Of a stretch of 64,000 nucleotides of DNA, positions 12,212-21,337 are shown piece by piece; positions within the stretch are counted from its first letter, which is position 1; each line of letters opens with the position of its first letter. The DNA lies in contig UQYM01000003.1 of NCBI GenBank assembly GCA_900545315.1, positions 39,954 to 103,953 of the forward strand, in the 5' to 3' direction. The notes below the pieces were generated by a model that saw only the letters and a program-made list of their open reading frames with translations, did no database searches and had not been told where the DNA came from. Made by a program: the position numbers and the translations under genes. The DNA comes from an uncultured Alistipes sp. Its GTDB lineage: Bacteria > Bacteroidota > Bacteroidia > Bacteroidales > Rikenellaceae.

Positions 12212-13645
12212 CTACTTATGATAGAATTTACGTGGTTTGATCATATTCTCCGGCAAGAGGACATTGTCCAACTCCTCTTTGCTCATCAACTTCTTCTCCA
12301 AAACCAGCTCATAGATACCTTTACCGGTCTTGAGCGCCGTCTTGGCCAATTCCGTCGAGGTCTCATAACCCAAATAGGGATTCAACGCCGTAACCAGTCC
12401 AATACTGTTGTAAACCAACTTGCGGCAAACCTCCTCGTTGGCAGTAATGCCCGATACACAACGATCACGCAGCGTATTCATGCCGTTGCTCAGCAGATCG
12501 ATGCTTTCAAACAGGCTATGTACGATAATCGGCTCCATCACATTCAGCTCCAACTGACCGGCCTCAGCCGCCATCGTCACGGTCAAGTCATTACCAATCA
12601 CCTTGAAAGCCACCTGATTGACAACCTCCGGAATCACCGGATTCACCTTACCGGGCATAATTGAAGATCCTGGCTGCATCGGAGGCAGATTGATCTCGTT
12701 GAGTCCGGTACGAGGACCTGAAGACAGCAGACGCAAATCGTTGCAAATCTTCGACAATTTAACCGCCAAACGTTTCAGAGCCGAAGAGTTCATAATAAAC
12801 GCTCCGGTATCATTGGTTGCCTCGATCATATTGGTCGCTGCCACAACCGGCAGACCGGTAATCTGACGCAGATACTTAATACACAACGGAGAATAATCAG
12901 GATCAGCGTTGATACCCGTACCAATTGCCGTAGCTCCCATGTTGACCTCCAGGAAGAGTTTATAGTTTTGCTCCAAACGTTCAACCTCCTCTGTCAACGT
13001 TGCCGCATAGGCTTCAAACTCCTGACCGAGTGTCATCGGAACCGCATCCTGCAACTGGGTACGTCCCATTTTGATCACATGCGCAAACTCAGCACCTTTG
13101 GCATGGAATGCCTCCACTAACCATTTCAGCGATAACTCAAGTTTCGAAATGCTGTTGATCAACGCAATCTTCACCGCAGTCGGATAGGCATCATTGGTCG
13201 ATTGCGACATATTGACATCGTTGTTCGGATGGCAATATTTGTACTCGCCACGCTGGTGACCCAGAATCTCCAATGCGCGGTTGGCAATCACCTCGTTGGC
13301 ATTCATATTGGTTGAAGTACCGGCACCACCTTGAACCATATCCACTACAAAATGGTCATCCAGTTTACCGGCCCGAACCTCCTCACAAGCCTCAATAATT
13401 GCCTGTGCGACATGACCGTCGATCAAACCCAGATCGCGATTGGCCATTGCGGCAGCCTCCTTGACCATGGCCAACGCCTTGATCAACTCGGGGAAAAAGT
13501 ATAGCCGGACACGGCTGATATTGAAGTTTTCGATGGCACGCATCGTCTGCACACCGAAATAAAACTCCACGGGAACCTCTTTGTTTCCCAGTAGATCGTG
13601 TTCCGTACGGGTCTTGCCCGAAAGCTGACTTCGTGTAATATCCAT
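12212..13645 (-). CDS. aspA: Aspartate ammonia-lyase (aspartase)
   Basis: A 477-residue member of the fumarase C/aspartase superfamily. The N-terminus TRTEHDLLGNKEVP separates aspartase from fumarase C. The substrate loop GSSIMPGKVNP is at residues 326-336 and MGRTQLQDAVP at 193-203. It converts L-aspartate to fumarate and ammonia in the cytoplasm. In an anaerobic Bacteroidota this feeds fumarate respiration, and a class I fumarase is encoded at 52050. A perfect hairpin lies 43 bases upstream of its start (13688-13719). Ends at its own terminator. Confidence 0.95.
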   Translation of the reverse strand: MDITRSQLSGKTRTEHDLLGNKEVPVEFYFGVQTMRAIENFNISRVRLYFFPELIKALAMVKEAAAMANRDLGLIDGHVAQAIIEACEEVRAGKLDDHFVVDMVQGGAGTSTNMNANEVIANRALEILGHQRGEYKYCHPNNDVNMSQSTNDAYPTAVKIALINSISKLELSLKWLVEAFHAKGAEFAHVIKMGRTQLQDAVPMTLGQEFEAYAATLTEEVERLEQNYKLFLEVNMGATAIGTGINADPDYSPLCIKYLRQITGLPVVAATNMIEATNDTGAFIMNSSALKRLAVKLSKICNDLRLLSSGPRTGLNEINLPPMQPGSSIMPGKVNPVIPEVVNQVAFKVIGNDLTVTMAAEAGQLELNVMEPIIVHSLFESIDLLSNGMNTLRDRCVSGITANEEVCRKLVYNSIGLVTALNPYLGYETSTELAKTALKTGKGIYELVLEKKLMSKEELDNVLLPENMIKPRKFYHK

Positions 13646-13687
13646 AATTCGGGAAATTATTGTGTTTTATTAGTAAATCACATAAAA

Positions 13688-13719
13688 ATATACGCGAAAT
13701 TAATCAATTTCGCGTATAT
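13688..13719. promoter_or_regulatory. Perfect inverted repeat between pyrF and aspA
   Basis: 14-base arms (13688-13701 and 13706-13719) around AATC, nearly all A/T except the CGCG cores. On the minus strand it is followed by five T, so it could be the pyrF terminator. Its position just upstream of aspA also allows an operator or attenuator role. Confidence 0.6.
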
Positions 13720-13875
13720 ACGTAATAATTTTCAACAAAATCTCCCGATGATTTTTTCTTGAGGGAATAGATCAGGTTTTACTCGCTTTTCATGTGCACC
13801 TTCGAGGTGAAAAAAGCCTCAAATTGAGCCTTCAACCATAAGGAATAAGCCTGATCCCAGCAGCGTGGAACGGGA

Positions 13876-14700
13876 TTAGAGGTATTGATCCATCAGCTGT
13901 GCCATCTGGGCCGCCAACTCAGCAGCCTTCTCACCGGCAGCCTCTGCAAAACGCTCACCGTTATCGGCATAAATAATGCCACGCGACGAGTTGACCAACA
14001 GACCACAACGGCGGTTCATGCCATATTTGGCCACCTCTTCGAGGCTTCCGCCCTGCGCTCCGACCCCCGGCACCAAAAGGAAATGGTCCGGAATCAACTC
14101 ACGGATACCTTTCAACATTTTGGCTTTGGTGGCACCGACCACATACATCAAATTATCGGTCGTTCCCCACTCCTTCGAAGCATCAATCACCTTCTCATAC
14201 AAGTAACCGCCATCCTCCAAAGGCAACATCTCAAAATCAGCTGCACTCGGGTTGGACGAAAGAGCTACAATAACAGCCCATTTTCCATCGAATTGCAGGA
14301 AAGGATCGACGGTATCCCGTCCCATGTAGGGTGACAAGGTTACTGCATCGAACTGATATTCTGAAAAGAATACGCGTGCATACATTTTCGAAGTATTACC
14401 GATATCGCCACGTTTGGCATCTGCGATTACAAACAGATCGGGATATTTCTCACGGATATACTCCAATGTGCGGCGCAAACTAATCATTCCTTTTTCGCCA
14501 CAATCTTCATAGAAGGCCAGATTGGGTTTATAGCAGACGGCGTACTGAGCAGTTGCATCGACAATTGCTTTGTTGAAGGCGAAGAGAGGATCCTCTTCGG
14601 CCAGCAAGTGGCGCGGTATCTTGTTCATGTCACTATCGAGTCCTACGCAAAGGAAACTGCGTTTAGCCTTAATCTGTTCAAAAAGCTGATCAGCATTCAT
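13876..14700 (-). CDS. pyrF: Orotidine 5'-phosphate decarboxylase (type 2)
   Basis: A 274-residue enzyme of the longer OMP decarboxylase type. The catalytic DAKRGDIG is at residues 94-101 with Lys96; [11 protein letters not shown] and [10 protein letters not shown] (phosphate binding) are also present. It carries out the last step of de novo UMP synthesis in the cytoplasm. It lies between aspA and prfA on the minus strand with gaps of over 200 bases on both sides, so it is probably transcribed alone. Confidence 0.95.
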   Translation of the reverse strand: MNADQLFEQIKAKRSFLCVGLDSDMNKIPRHLLAEEDPLFAFNKAIVDATAQYAVCYKPNLAFYEDCGEKGMISLRRTLEYIREKYPDLFVIADAKRGDIGNTSKMYARVFFSEYQFDAVTLSPYMGRDTVDPFLQFDGKWAVIVALSSNPSAADFEMLPLEDGGYLYEKVIDASKEWGTTDNLMYVVGATKAKMLKGIRELIPDHFLLVPGVGAQGGSLEEVAKYGMNRRCGLLVNSSRGIIYADNGERFAEAAGEKAAELAAQMAQLMDQYL

Positions 14701-14961
14701 AACGATAAGATTTATTATTTCATTAGTACACCTTTACTCAAATCAAAGAAAAGTTAAAAGCACCTGAATTAACAAAAGAGGCGAACGGCTTGCGCGTATT
14801 GTGGTTGCTCAATTTTGGCATGCATCCACCCGTAACGTCATACGACTCTTGCAGCAGATAGACAGGGGGCCATTCGCGATCAACACATGTTTCCCCCGAA
14901 AAGAAGCTCCACTCAACTGGGCACCTTGCGTACATACGAACAATGGACCTCGCGCAATCGA

Positions 14962-16050
14962 TTAATTCTCTTCGCTGGCACGGAGACGCTCGGCATTCTC
15001 GGCCACCTGCAACTTGTCGATAATCTCCTGCAAGTCACCATCCATAACCGCCGCCAAATTATACAGCGTCAGGTTGATGCGGTGATCGGTTACACGTCCC
15101 TGAGGATAGTTGTAGGTGCGGATTTTCGCACTGCGGTCACCGGTCGAAACCATGGTTTTACGTTTCGAGGCAATCTCATCCAGATATTTCTGATACTCCA
15201 GGTTGTAAATACGAGTACGCAACTCTTCGAATGCCTTATCGAAGTTTTTAAGCTGTGATTTCTGATCCTGACACTGAACGACAATACCGGTCGGGATGTG
15301 GGTCAGACGAATTGCCGAATAAGTCGTGTTGACCGACTGGCCACCCGGACCCGATGCACAGAAAATGTCTTTGCGGATATCGTTCATATTGATCTCGAGA
15401 TCAAACTCCTCTGCCTCCGGCAATACAGCAACCGAAGCAGCCGAGGTGTGCACACGTCCCTGAGTCTCAGTCTGTGGCACACGTTGCACACGGTGCACAC
15501 CCGACTCATATTTCAATACGCCATACACATGATCGCCTGTCACTTTCATTACAATCTCCTTGAAACCACCCGCACTGCCTTCGCTGGCACTGTTGATCTC
15601 GTATTTCCAGCCCTTCTTCTCGATAAATTTGGTGTACATCCGGAAAAGGTCGCCGGCAAAGATAGCCGCCTCGTCACCACCCGTACCTCCACGAATCTCG
15701 ACAATCGCATTTTTGCTATCCTGCGGGTCAGCCGGAATCAACAGCAGCTTGATCTGCTCCTCCATCTGAGCCAAAGCTGGCTCCAGTTCGGCAACCTCCA
15801 TGCGGGCCATCTCACGCAACTCCTCATCCTTCTCATGAGCCAAAATCTCTTTGGCCTCCTCGAGGTTGTTCAACGCCGTACGATATTTATCGCTCGTCTC
15901 AACAATCGGCTGAAGCTCTTTGTACTCTTTGTTCAGCGCGACGAATTTCTTGACATCGGCAATCACTTCGGGGTCAGTCATCTGCTGACCAATCTCTTCA
16001 TATTTGATTTTCAGGCCATCAAGGCGCGTAAGAATCGAATTGTCCGCCAT
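14962..16050 (-). CDS. prfA: Peptide chain release factor 1
   Basis: A 362-residue class I release factor. The GGQ peptidyl-hydrolysis motif is at 236-238 in GPGGQSVN. The tripeptide P-Q-T at 192-194 sits where RF1 has its PxT stop-codon reader, so it should read UAA/UAG and not be RF2. The start at 16050 (MADNSIL) is preferred over an in-frame upstream codon because a TATCTTTG promoter box lies at 16077-16084. Divergent from the mqn-bio operon. Confidence 0.96.
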   Translation of the reverse strand: MADNSILTRLDGLKIKYEEIGQQMTDPEVIADVKKFVALNKEYKELQPIVETSDKYRTALNNLEEAKEILAHEKDEELREMARMEVAELEPALAQMEEQIKLLLIPADPQDSKNAIVEIRGGTGGDEAAIFAGDLFRMYTKFIEKKGWKYEINSASEGSAGGFKEIVMKVTGDHVYGVLKYESGVHRVQRVPQTETQGRVHTSAASVAVLPEAEEFDLEINMNDIRKDIFCASGPGGQSVNTTYSAIRLTHIPTGIVVQCQDQKSQLKNFDKAFEELRTRIYNLEYQKYLDEIASKRKTMVSTGDRSAKIRTYNYPQGRVTDHRINLTLYNLAAVMDGDLQEIIDKLQVAENAERLRASEEN

Positions 16051-16076
16051 AAGGTATGCAACTGTTTTTGAATGGA

Positions 16077-16084
16077 CAAAGATA
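16077..16084 (-). promoter_or_regulatory. -7 box of the prfA promoter
   Basis: Minus-strand TATCTTTG, exact TAnnTTTG match, 26 bases upstream of the prfA ATG. No clear -33 element. Confidence 0.65.
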
Positions 16085-16119
16085 GACATTTTTTTGTTTT
16101 TTCGTATCTTGCGCCTCCG

Positions 16120-17073
16120 ATGCAGAGCCCTATGAAAAACACCTTACTCAAAATAGCCGGATACCTCTCTGTGGCCTTGGGATTTGTCGGGATATTCCTG
16201 CCACTGCTCCCCACCACTCCGTTCCTGCTGTTGGCCTTGTGGTGTTTTGCACGAAGCTCCTCCCGAATGCAAACCTGGCTGCTCACAAACCGTCTCTTCG
16301 GCCAATACCTCAAAGATTACGAACGAGGATGCGGCATCCCACGATTTGTCAAGGCCTCAACCTTGATCTGTCTGTGGAGCACCCTTCTCTTCAGCATGAT
16401 CATCTTTACCGAAGCGTGGTGGGTGAAAATTTTGCTGTTGGTCATTGCCTTCGGAGTGTCGATCCATGTCCTGAGCATGAAAACCAAACGGCATTTTGGC
16501 ACGCGCACATTGGTCTTGATTCCGACCGAGCTAGAGGCCAAACCATTCATTGCCTCACAACCCGCCGGGGTAACCGTTGAAACGGTCGGTGTGGGCAGCT
16601 ACCGCTGCGCCTATAACACCTACCGGTTGATTCGTCGCTACCATCCTCAACGAGTCATTTTGGCTGGTTTGGCCGGAGTGTACCCCGGCAGGAGGATTCC
16701 GGTTGGGGAAAGTGTATTGGTCAAAACCGAACGTAGTGCAGACATCGGCACCTTTCAAGAGCAGACCTTTCAGGCAAAATTCGGCGAACGGGCTGATTGC
16801 CCCTCTATTCCTGACTCAGTTCGTTTTCAGCAGGTGGTCAGTAATACGGTTAACGCAGCCGCCTCACCTTATGTCGATGCAGAAGGAGCAGATATAGAGA
16901 ACATGGAGGGGATCGCCTTCTTTCATGTCTGTCTGCAAACCGATACTCCGTTTTTGGAGCTCCGTACGATTTCGAATCTGGTCGGAGAACCTTTTGCACA
17001 ATGGGATCTGCATGCAGCTACCCAAACTTTGGCACGTGACTTAAATCGCTTGATTCATGAACTTGAAGCTTAA
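16120..17073 (+). CDS. DUF454 membrane domain fused to futalosine hydrolase (MqnB-like)
   Basis: One uninterrupted frame, 317 residues from the ATG at 16120 (a second ATG at 16132 is also possible). Residues about 5-120 are a DUF454/YbaN-type inner-membrane domain with the VGIFLPLLPTTPFLLLALWCFARSS signature and further hydrophobic segments. From about residue 125 the protein is a nucleoside hydrolase of the futalosine hydrolase type. That part carries LAGVYPGRRIPVGESVLV, IENMEGIAFF (catalytic/specificity block) and LELRTISNLVG. MqnB cleaves futalosine to dehypoxanthine futalosine in menaquinone synthesis. The next gene, mqnD, overlaps it by 17 bases and supports this role. The fusion would tether the enzyme to the membrane. 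Confidence 0.85.
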   Translation: MQSPMKNTLLKIAGYLSVALGFVGIFLPLLPTTPFLLLALWCFARSSSRMQTWLLTNRLFGQYLKDYERGCGIPRFVKASTLICLWSTLLFSMIIFTEAWWVKILLLVIAFGVSIHVLSMKTKRHFGTRTLVLIPTELEAKPFIASQPAGVTVETVGVGSYRCAYNTYRLIRRYHPQRVILAGLAGVYPGRRIPVGESVLVKTERSADIGTFQEQTFQAKFGERADCPSIPDSVRFQQVVSNTVNAAASPYVDAEGADIENMEGIAFFHVCLQTDTPFLELRTISNLVGEPFAQWDLHAATQTLARDLNRLIHELEA

Positions 17074-17866
17074 CATATCCACCTGTCCGAACGACACCTT
17101 CATGTTCGATGCCCTACTCCACGGTCGCATCGACACCGAAGGGTTGACCTTCGATCTGAATTTAGCCGACATCGAGCAGCTCAACCAGGCTGTACTGGAG
17201 GATGGCCCCGACATCTCAAAATTGAGCTACGCCGTTGTGCCGCAAATCTGCGACCACTATAAAGTTCTCAACAGTGGCAGTGCCTTGGGACGAGGCAATG
17301 GCCCGCTGCTGGTCAGCCGACACAAAATCTACCCCGATGAGCTATACGACGCACAGATCGCCATCCCTGGCGTGCATACCACAGCCAACCTGCTGATGAG
17401 CCGCATCTATCCCACAGCCCAAAACAAAAGGCCCTATCTCTTTTCGCAGATTGCTGATGCAGTGATGAGCGGCGAATGTGACGCCGGCGTATTGATTCAC
17501 GAAGGACGATTCGTCTATCGCAAAATCGGTTTGCAACTGATTGCCGACCTGGGTATCGAGTGGGAAAAACTGACTCAGTTGCCGCTGCCGCTCGGTGCCA
17601 TTGTCGTTTCACGGAAATTGGACTCGGCTACACAACAAAAGGTAGATCGGGTATTGCGCCGCAGCGTTGCGTATGCCATGGCTCACCCGGCAGCTTCGGC
17701 CGATTTTGTCCACCAGTATGCGCAGGAGTTGGATGAAGAGGTAACCCGCAGCCATATCGAGCTGTTTGTCAACAACTATTCGATCGACTTGGGAGCGGAA
17801 GGTCGCAAAGCGGTTACCCAACTGCTCAATATTGACAAAGCGGAAGAGGAGGAGTTATTCGTATGA
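17057..17866 (+). CDS. mqnD: 1,4-dihydroxy-6-naphthoate synthase
   Basis: A 269-residue MqnD with the diagnostic N-terminus NISTCPNDTFMFDALLHGRID and the block SKLSYAVVPQICDHYKVLNSGSALGRGNGPLLVS. It converts cyclic dehypoxanthine futalosine to 1,4-dihydroxy-6-naphthoate, a menaquinone precursor, and has a periplasmic-binding-protein fold. It overlaps both neighbours (17 bases with the fusion gene, 4 bases with bioF as ATGA), so it is in the middle of one operon. mqnA and mqnC are not in this window. Confidence 0.95.
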   Translation: MNLKLNISTCPNDTFMFDALLHGRIDTEGLTFDLNLADIEQLNQAVLEDGPDISKLSYAVVPQICDHYKVLNSGSALGRGNGPLLVSRHKIYPDELYDAQIAIPGVHTTANLLMSRIYPTAQNKRPYLFSQIADAVMSGECDAGVLIHEGRFVYRKIGLQLIADLGIEWEKLTQLPLPLGAIVVSRKLDSATQQKVDRVLRRSVAYAMAHPAASADFVHQYAQELDEEVTRSHIELFVNNYSIDLGAEGRKAVTQLLNIDKAEEEELFV

Positions 17867-18978
17867 TGCAGGAAATTCTATCTCGACTGGAGGCCGAAAA
17901 CAACCTCCGTACCCTGCCCGATGTCACCCCCCAGGGTCTCTACCTCGAACATGACGGCAAGCGTTACCTCAACCTCTCGTCAAACGACTATCTCGGCATT
18001 TCGTGCCGGAGCCTGCACCGCGATTTCATGCGCGAAGTTTGCAACAGTGATGAGTTTCTGCTCAGCAACCCCTCTTCACGTTTGATTACCGGCAATAGTC
18101 CCGATTACACCCGCCTGGAACAGACCCTTTCCAACCTATACGGAGAAAAAGCCGCCTTGGTTTTAGGGTGTGGCTATATGGTCAACTCAGGCATCTTGCC
18201 CGCCATCACCGAAAAGGGCGATTTGATCCTGGCCGACAAACTGATCCACGCCAGTCTGATCGACGGGTTGCGGCTCTGTCAGGCCGAATGGCAGCGGTTC
18301 AACCACAACGACATGGATCATCTCGAACGGTTGTTGAAACGGCATCGGGCCAACTACCGTCAGGTTTGGGTGGTTACCGAATCCATCTTCAGTATGGATG
18401 GAGATCGGGCGCCGCTCCGTCAGCTGCAACAACTCAAAGAGCAATACGATGTGAAACTCTACCTGGATGAGGCACACGCTTTCGGGGTATGCGGACCAGA
18501 CGGACGGGGCCTGGCAGCTGAAGAGGGTATCGATTGCGACATCATGATCGCCACCTTGGGAAAGGCAATTGCTTCGCAGGGGGCATTTGTGGTGACTGAT
18601 TCACTGACCCGGGACTTTCTGGTCAATCGCATGCGCACCTTGATCTTCTCCACCGCACTACCCCCCATCTCATTACGATGGTCCGAATATGTGATCAGCC
18701 GCCTGCCCCAAATGGAAGATTGGCGTCAACACCTTCGGGATTTGTCCCGACTGTTGACCGGCAACACCTCCTCGACCCACATCATTCCGATCATGGCCGG
18801 AGAGAACCGACGAGCCATCGAGATGAGTGAACGTTTCCGGGAGGCAGGCTTCTGGGTCATGCCGATCCGAACCCCGACCGTACCGCAAGGCAAGGCGCGT
18901 GTACGCGTCTCATTGCATGCAGCCCTGCCCGATGATGCTATTGTAAGATTCAAAGAGGTATGGAACAGCATTGGATAA
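17863..18978 (+). CDS. bioF: 8-amino-7-oxononanoate synthase
   Basis: A 371-residue PLP enzyme of the alpha-oxoamine synthase family. The PLP lysine is Lys234 in TLGKAIASQGAF, and DEAHAFGV at 202-209 contacts the cofactor. The family also includes glycine C-acetyltransferase, but the directly following bioG and bioC fix the role as KAPA synthase in biotin synthesis. It overlaps mqnD by 4 bases and bioG by 19. Confidence 0.93.
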   Translation: MMQEILSRLEAENNLRTLPDVTPQGLYLEHDGKRYLNLSSNDYLGISCRSLHRDFMREVCNSDEFLLSNPSSRLITGNSPDYTRLEQTLSNLYGEKAALVLGCGYMVNSGILPAITEKGDLILADKLIHASLIDGLRLCQAEWQRFNHNDMDHLERLLKRHRANYRQVWVVTESIFSMDGDRAPLRQLQQLKEQYDVKLYLDEAHAFGVCGPDGRGLAAEEGIDCDIMIATLGKAIASQGAFVVTDSLTRDFLVNRMRTLIFSTALPPISLRWSEYVISRLPQMEDWRQHLRDLSRLLTGNTSSTHIIPIMAGENRRAIEMSERFREAGFWVMPIRTPTVPQGKARVRVSLHAALPDDAIVRFKEVWNSIG

Positions 18979-19646
18979 CCCGCGAAGAGAATCGCGACCT
19001 AATTATTTACGCTTTGGGATGGGGCTCCGACTACCATCTGGTCGATCATATCCGTCCAGAAGGGTATGATCTGCTCTGCACATATGACTACCGAACAATC
19101 AGTCCGGTTTCTCCAGAGAGTGTAGCCCGTTACAGACGAATCTATCTGTTTGCTTGGTCATTCGGTGTGTGGGTGTCTGAACTGATCTTCAAGGGAATCA
19201 CGTTTTACCGAACCGTCGCCCTTAACGGCACCCCGCTTCCCATCAACAACCGTTACGGTATCCCTACCAAAGCCTTCACCGTCACATTGAAAGGGATGGA
19301 ACGGGTCGGTTGTGACACCTTTAATCGTCGCACTTTCGGTAATAGTTACAATCGACTTGTCGACTGGCTCGAGAGTCGTCCCTTCGCAGAGAAGTATGAC
19401 GAATTGCAAAAGTTGTACGACGCTTCGACCAAGGCCTATAGCCCCACCATTCGCTGGAGTCATGCCATCATCGGCGGGGAGGATGTCATCTTCCCCCCAG
19501 CCAATGTGAAGGCGTATTGGGACGACGAATCACCGGCTACTGAAGTACAGCTTGTTCCCGAAATGCCGCACTACCCCTTTGCCGACCCCGAAATCGTATT
19601 GTCCAAATTGTCCGCCGACACGCTACCGAAAGCACGCCATGAGTGA
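18960..19646 (+). CDS. bioG: Pimeloyl-ACP methyl ester esterase BioG
   Basis: A 228-residue protein of the DUF452/BioG family. Ser67 in FAWSFGVW is the nucleophile of the alpha/beta hydrolase, and SHAIIGGEDVIFPP near the C-terminus carries the Asp/His region. BioG removes the methyl group from pimeloyl-ACP methyl ester, closing the BioC-initiated route to pimelate. It overlaps bioF by 19 bases and bioC by 8. Confidence 0.9.
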   Translation: MEQHWITREENRDLIIYALGWGSDYHLVDHIRPEGYDLLCTYDYRTISPVSPESVARYRRIYLFAWSFGVWVSELIFKGITFYRTVALNGTPLPINNRYGIPTKAFTVTLKGMERVGCDTFNRRTFGNSYNRLVDWLESRPFAEKYDELQKLYDASTKAYSPTIRWSHAIIGGEDVIFPPANVKAYWDDESPATEVQLVPEMPHYPFADPEIVLSKLSADTLPKARHE

Positions 19647-20415
19647 CAAAGATCTGCTAAGGAATCGTTTTGCAGCCAACCTGCACAGTTACAATTCGCT
19701 GGCAGTTGTTCAGCAACAAATCTGTGACGAGTTGGCCCGCATGATCTCGGCCCACATTCAGCCGGAGCACATTGCACGGGGTTTGGAGATCGGAACGGGT
19801 ACCGGCTTTCTGACCCGCCGACTTCTTGAACTCTGTCCACATACTTCATGGACTCTGAACGATCTGGTGGAGGGTTCGGCCAATTTTTTGGAAGCCTACA
19901 CCCGCAATCATACAATTCGTTTCCAGTGGGGAGATGCTGAAATTCTGACCCAATTCTCCGACAAGCCGTACGATCTGATCGCCACCGCTTCGACCGTACA
20001 ATGGTTCGATAACCTGCCCACATTCATTCACGCTCTTCCCGAACTGCTTTCAGACAAAGGGGTGATCGCCTTGAGCACCTTCGGCCCGGACAATTTTATT
20101 GAAATTCGGACTACTACCGGGGACGGTCTGGATTACTATACGGCTGACGAACTCTCCAAACTGTTTCAACAGGCGGGCCTGTCCGTTCTGGAGTGCAAAG
20201 AGTACACCCGTCAATTAACCTTTGATTCGCCAACCGCCGTACTGCGTCACATCAAAGCAACGGGGGTCAACGCCATCCACAAAAGTCGTTGGACCCCACG
20301 CCGTCTAACACAATTCGAAACCGATTACCGCACCCACTACTCCACCCCAACCGGAGAGGTGACCATCACTTACCACCCGATTCTGATCATTGCCACCAAA
20401 CAGACCATCCGATAA
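19639..20415 (+). CDS. bioC: Malonyl-ACP O-methyltransferase BioC
   Basis: A 258-residue class I SAM methyltransferase. The SAM loop is GLEIGTGTGF at 48-57, and the sequence after TASTVQWFDN is typical of BioC. It methylates malonyl-ACP so that fatty acid synthesis can build pimeloyl-ACP methyl ester. The ATG at 19639 overlaps the bioG stop (ATGAGTGA). Last gene of the mqn-bio operon. No terminator is visible before the convergent RNase P RNA gene. bioA, bioB and bioD are elsewhere. Confidence 0.93.
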   Translation: MSDKDLLRNRFAANLHSYNSLAVVQQQICDELARMISAHIQPEHIARGLEIGTGTGFLTRRLLELCPHTSWTLNDLVEGSANFLEAYTRNHTIRFQWGDAEILTQFSDKPYDLIATASTVQWFDNLPTFIHALPELLSDKGVIALSTFGPDNFIEIRTTTGDGLDYYTADELSKLFQQAGLSVLECKEYTRQLTFDSPTAVLRHIKATGVNAIHKSRWTPRRLTQFETDYRTHYSTPTGEVTITYHPILIIATKQTIR

Positions 20416-20835
20416 TCCGCTGTTTCCCCGCCACTCATCCAAAGGGTTACCGGTTACATTGCCCTATCAACACCATGCGTTTTATATAACAAATTATATA
20501 ACAAACAGACGGCACTCACGCATTCCCTTTGTTCAATCTGAAGATCAACAAATTCATATAGGATCTGGCAAATGGGGAGTATAACTTTATACTGCGTCCA
20601 CTTAACCAGTCCTGCCCACATTTGGAGGCCCCGCAGGGAAAGGCCCATGAAAACATCAGGCAACAGCAGGAAATGCAGGTACAAAAACACCTTTGCACAA
20701 GGCATCTCATCCACACGACATGGAAAACACAGCGCCACTTCCCCCGAAATTTCAAAAGAGAAGCGCCTGTCCTCAATCACAATAAAAATATCTGAAACAA
20801 CCTGGAAGAACTTTCCGGTCAATAAAAGATTCTAT
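20416..20835. other. Gene-free stretch between bioC and RNase P RNA
   Basis: About 420 bases. It contains a perfect tandem 12-base duplication TTATATAACAAA (20482-20493, 20494-20505). A 122-codon minus-strand frame exists here but looks like chance. Confidence 0.5.
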
Positions 20836-21210
20836 AAAAACACAGCAGGATGTATAAGCCGGGTTCTGTACCTTCAAGAAGGCCTCTGCCATTTATCTAG
20901 GCCGACGGTCACCCGTACGACTCATCAGCAACCTACCCCCCGACATCGGACGAGCAATCCTACTGCGTCGGTATACATGGTCTTGCAACCCGTCAGGCGT
21001 ACGGCCAAAGTGTGTCACCACACCCGCGGTGGGCTCTTACCCCGCCTTTTCACCCTTACCGGAATCGCAAACAATCCCGGCGGTTATTCTCTGTTACACT
21101 ACTATTCCCTTACGGAAATCTTCCCGTTAGGAAGGACGGCGCTCTGTGTTGCCCGGACTTTCCTCCCCCTCCGATCCAACGGAGGCAGCGGCAGAGCCAC
21201 CCTGCTGTGC
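20836..21210 (-). ncRNA. rnpB: RNase P RNA (class A)
   Basis: On the minus strand the conserved GAGGAAAGTCCGGGC element (CR-I region) is followed by the classical core. The RNA ends with ACAGAACCCGGCTTATA near 20850-20870. The 5' and 3' ends pair perfectly as helix P1 (CACAGCAGG at 21209-21201 with CCTGCTGTG at 20849-20841). Five T follow P1 (20840-20836) and serve as terminator. Length about 370 nt, normal for type A. The RNA is the catalytic part of the enzyme maturing tRNA 5' ends. Start and end are accurate to a few bases. Confidence 0.95.
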
Positions 21211-21214
21211 GGGG

Positions 21215-21222
21215 CAAAGGTA
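21215..21222 (-). promoter_or_regulatory. -7 box of the rnpB promoter
   Basis: Minus-strand TACCTTTG, exact TAnnTTTG. The predicted start near 21210 coincides with the first base before helix P1. Confidence 0.7.
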
Positions 21223-21324
21223 CACAACAATCAGCAGAGATCCATACGCCTTAACCATTTTATTGTTACTTTTGCGCTTGCCGCAGCTTCTGCTGCCTAA
21301 AGTCCCCCTTCAAGGCTCAATTTA

Positions 21325-21332
21325 TACTTTTG
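21325..21332 (+). promoter_or_regulatory. -7 box directly in front of queA
   Basis: TACTTTTG, exact consensus, ending 5 bases before the GTG at 21338. A second TACTTTTG lies at 21267-21274 and would give a normal leader. If the proximal box is used, the mRNA would be leaderless. Confidence 0.5.
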
Positions 21333-21337
21333 TGACC

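Noticed and set aside
20454..20822. 122-codon minus-strand frame downstream of rnpB
   Set aside because: No domain, odd composition (many Phe, Cys, Met), and no plausible promoter other than read-through from rnpB.
20572..21300. 242-codon plus-strand frame over 20572-21300
   Set aside because: It is antisense to the RNase P RNA gene and has no protein family character.
21146..21337. N-terminal extension of queA by 64 codons
   Set aside because: The extension is antisense to the 5' end of rnpB and lacks QueA sequence; the family begins near MKKNDLLISDY.
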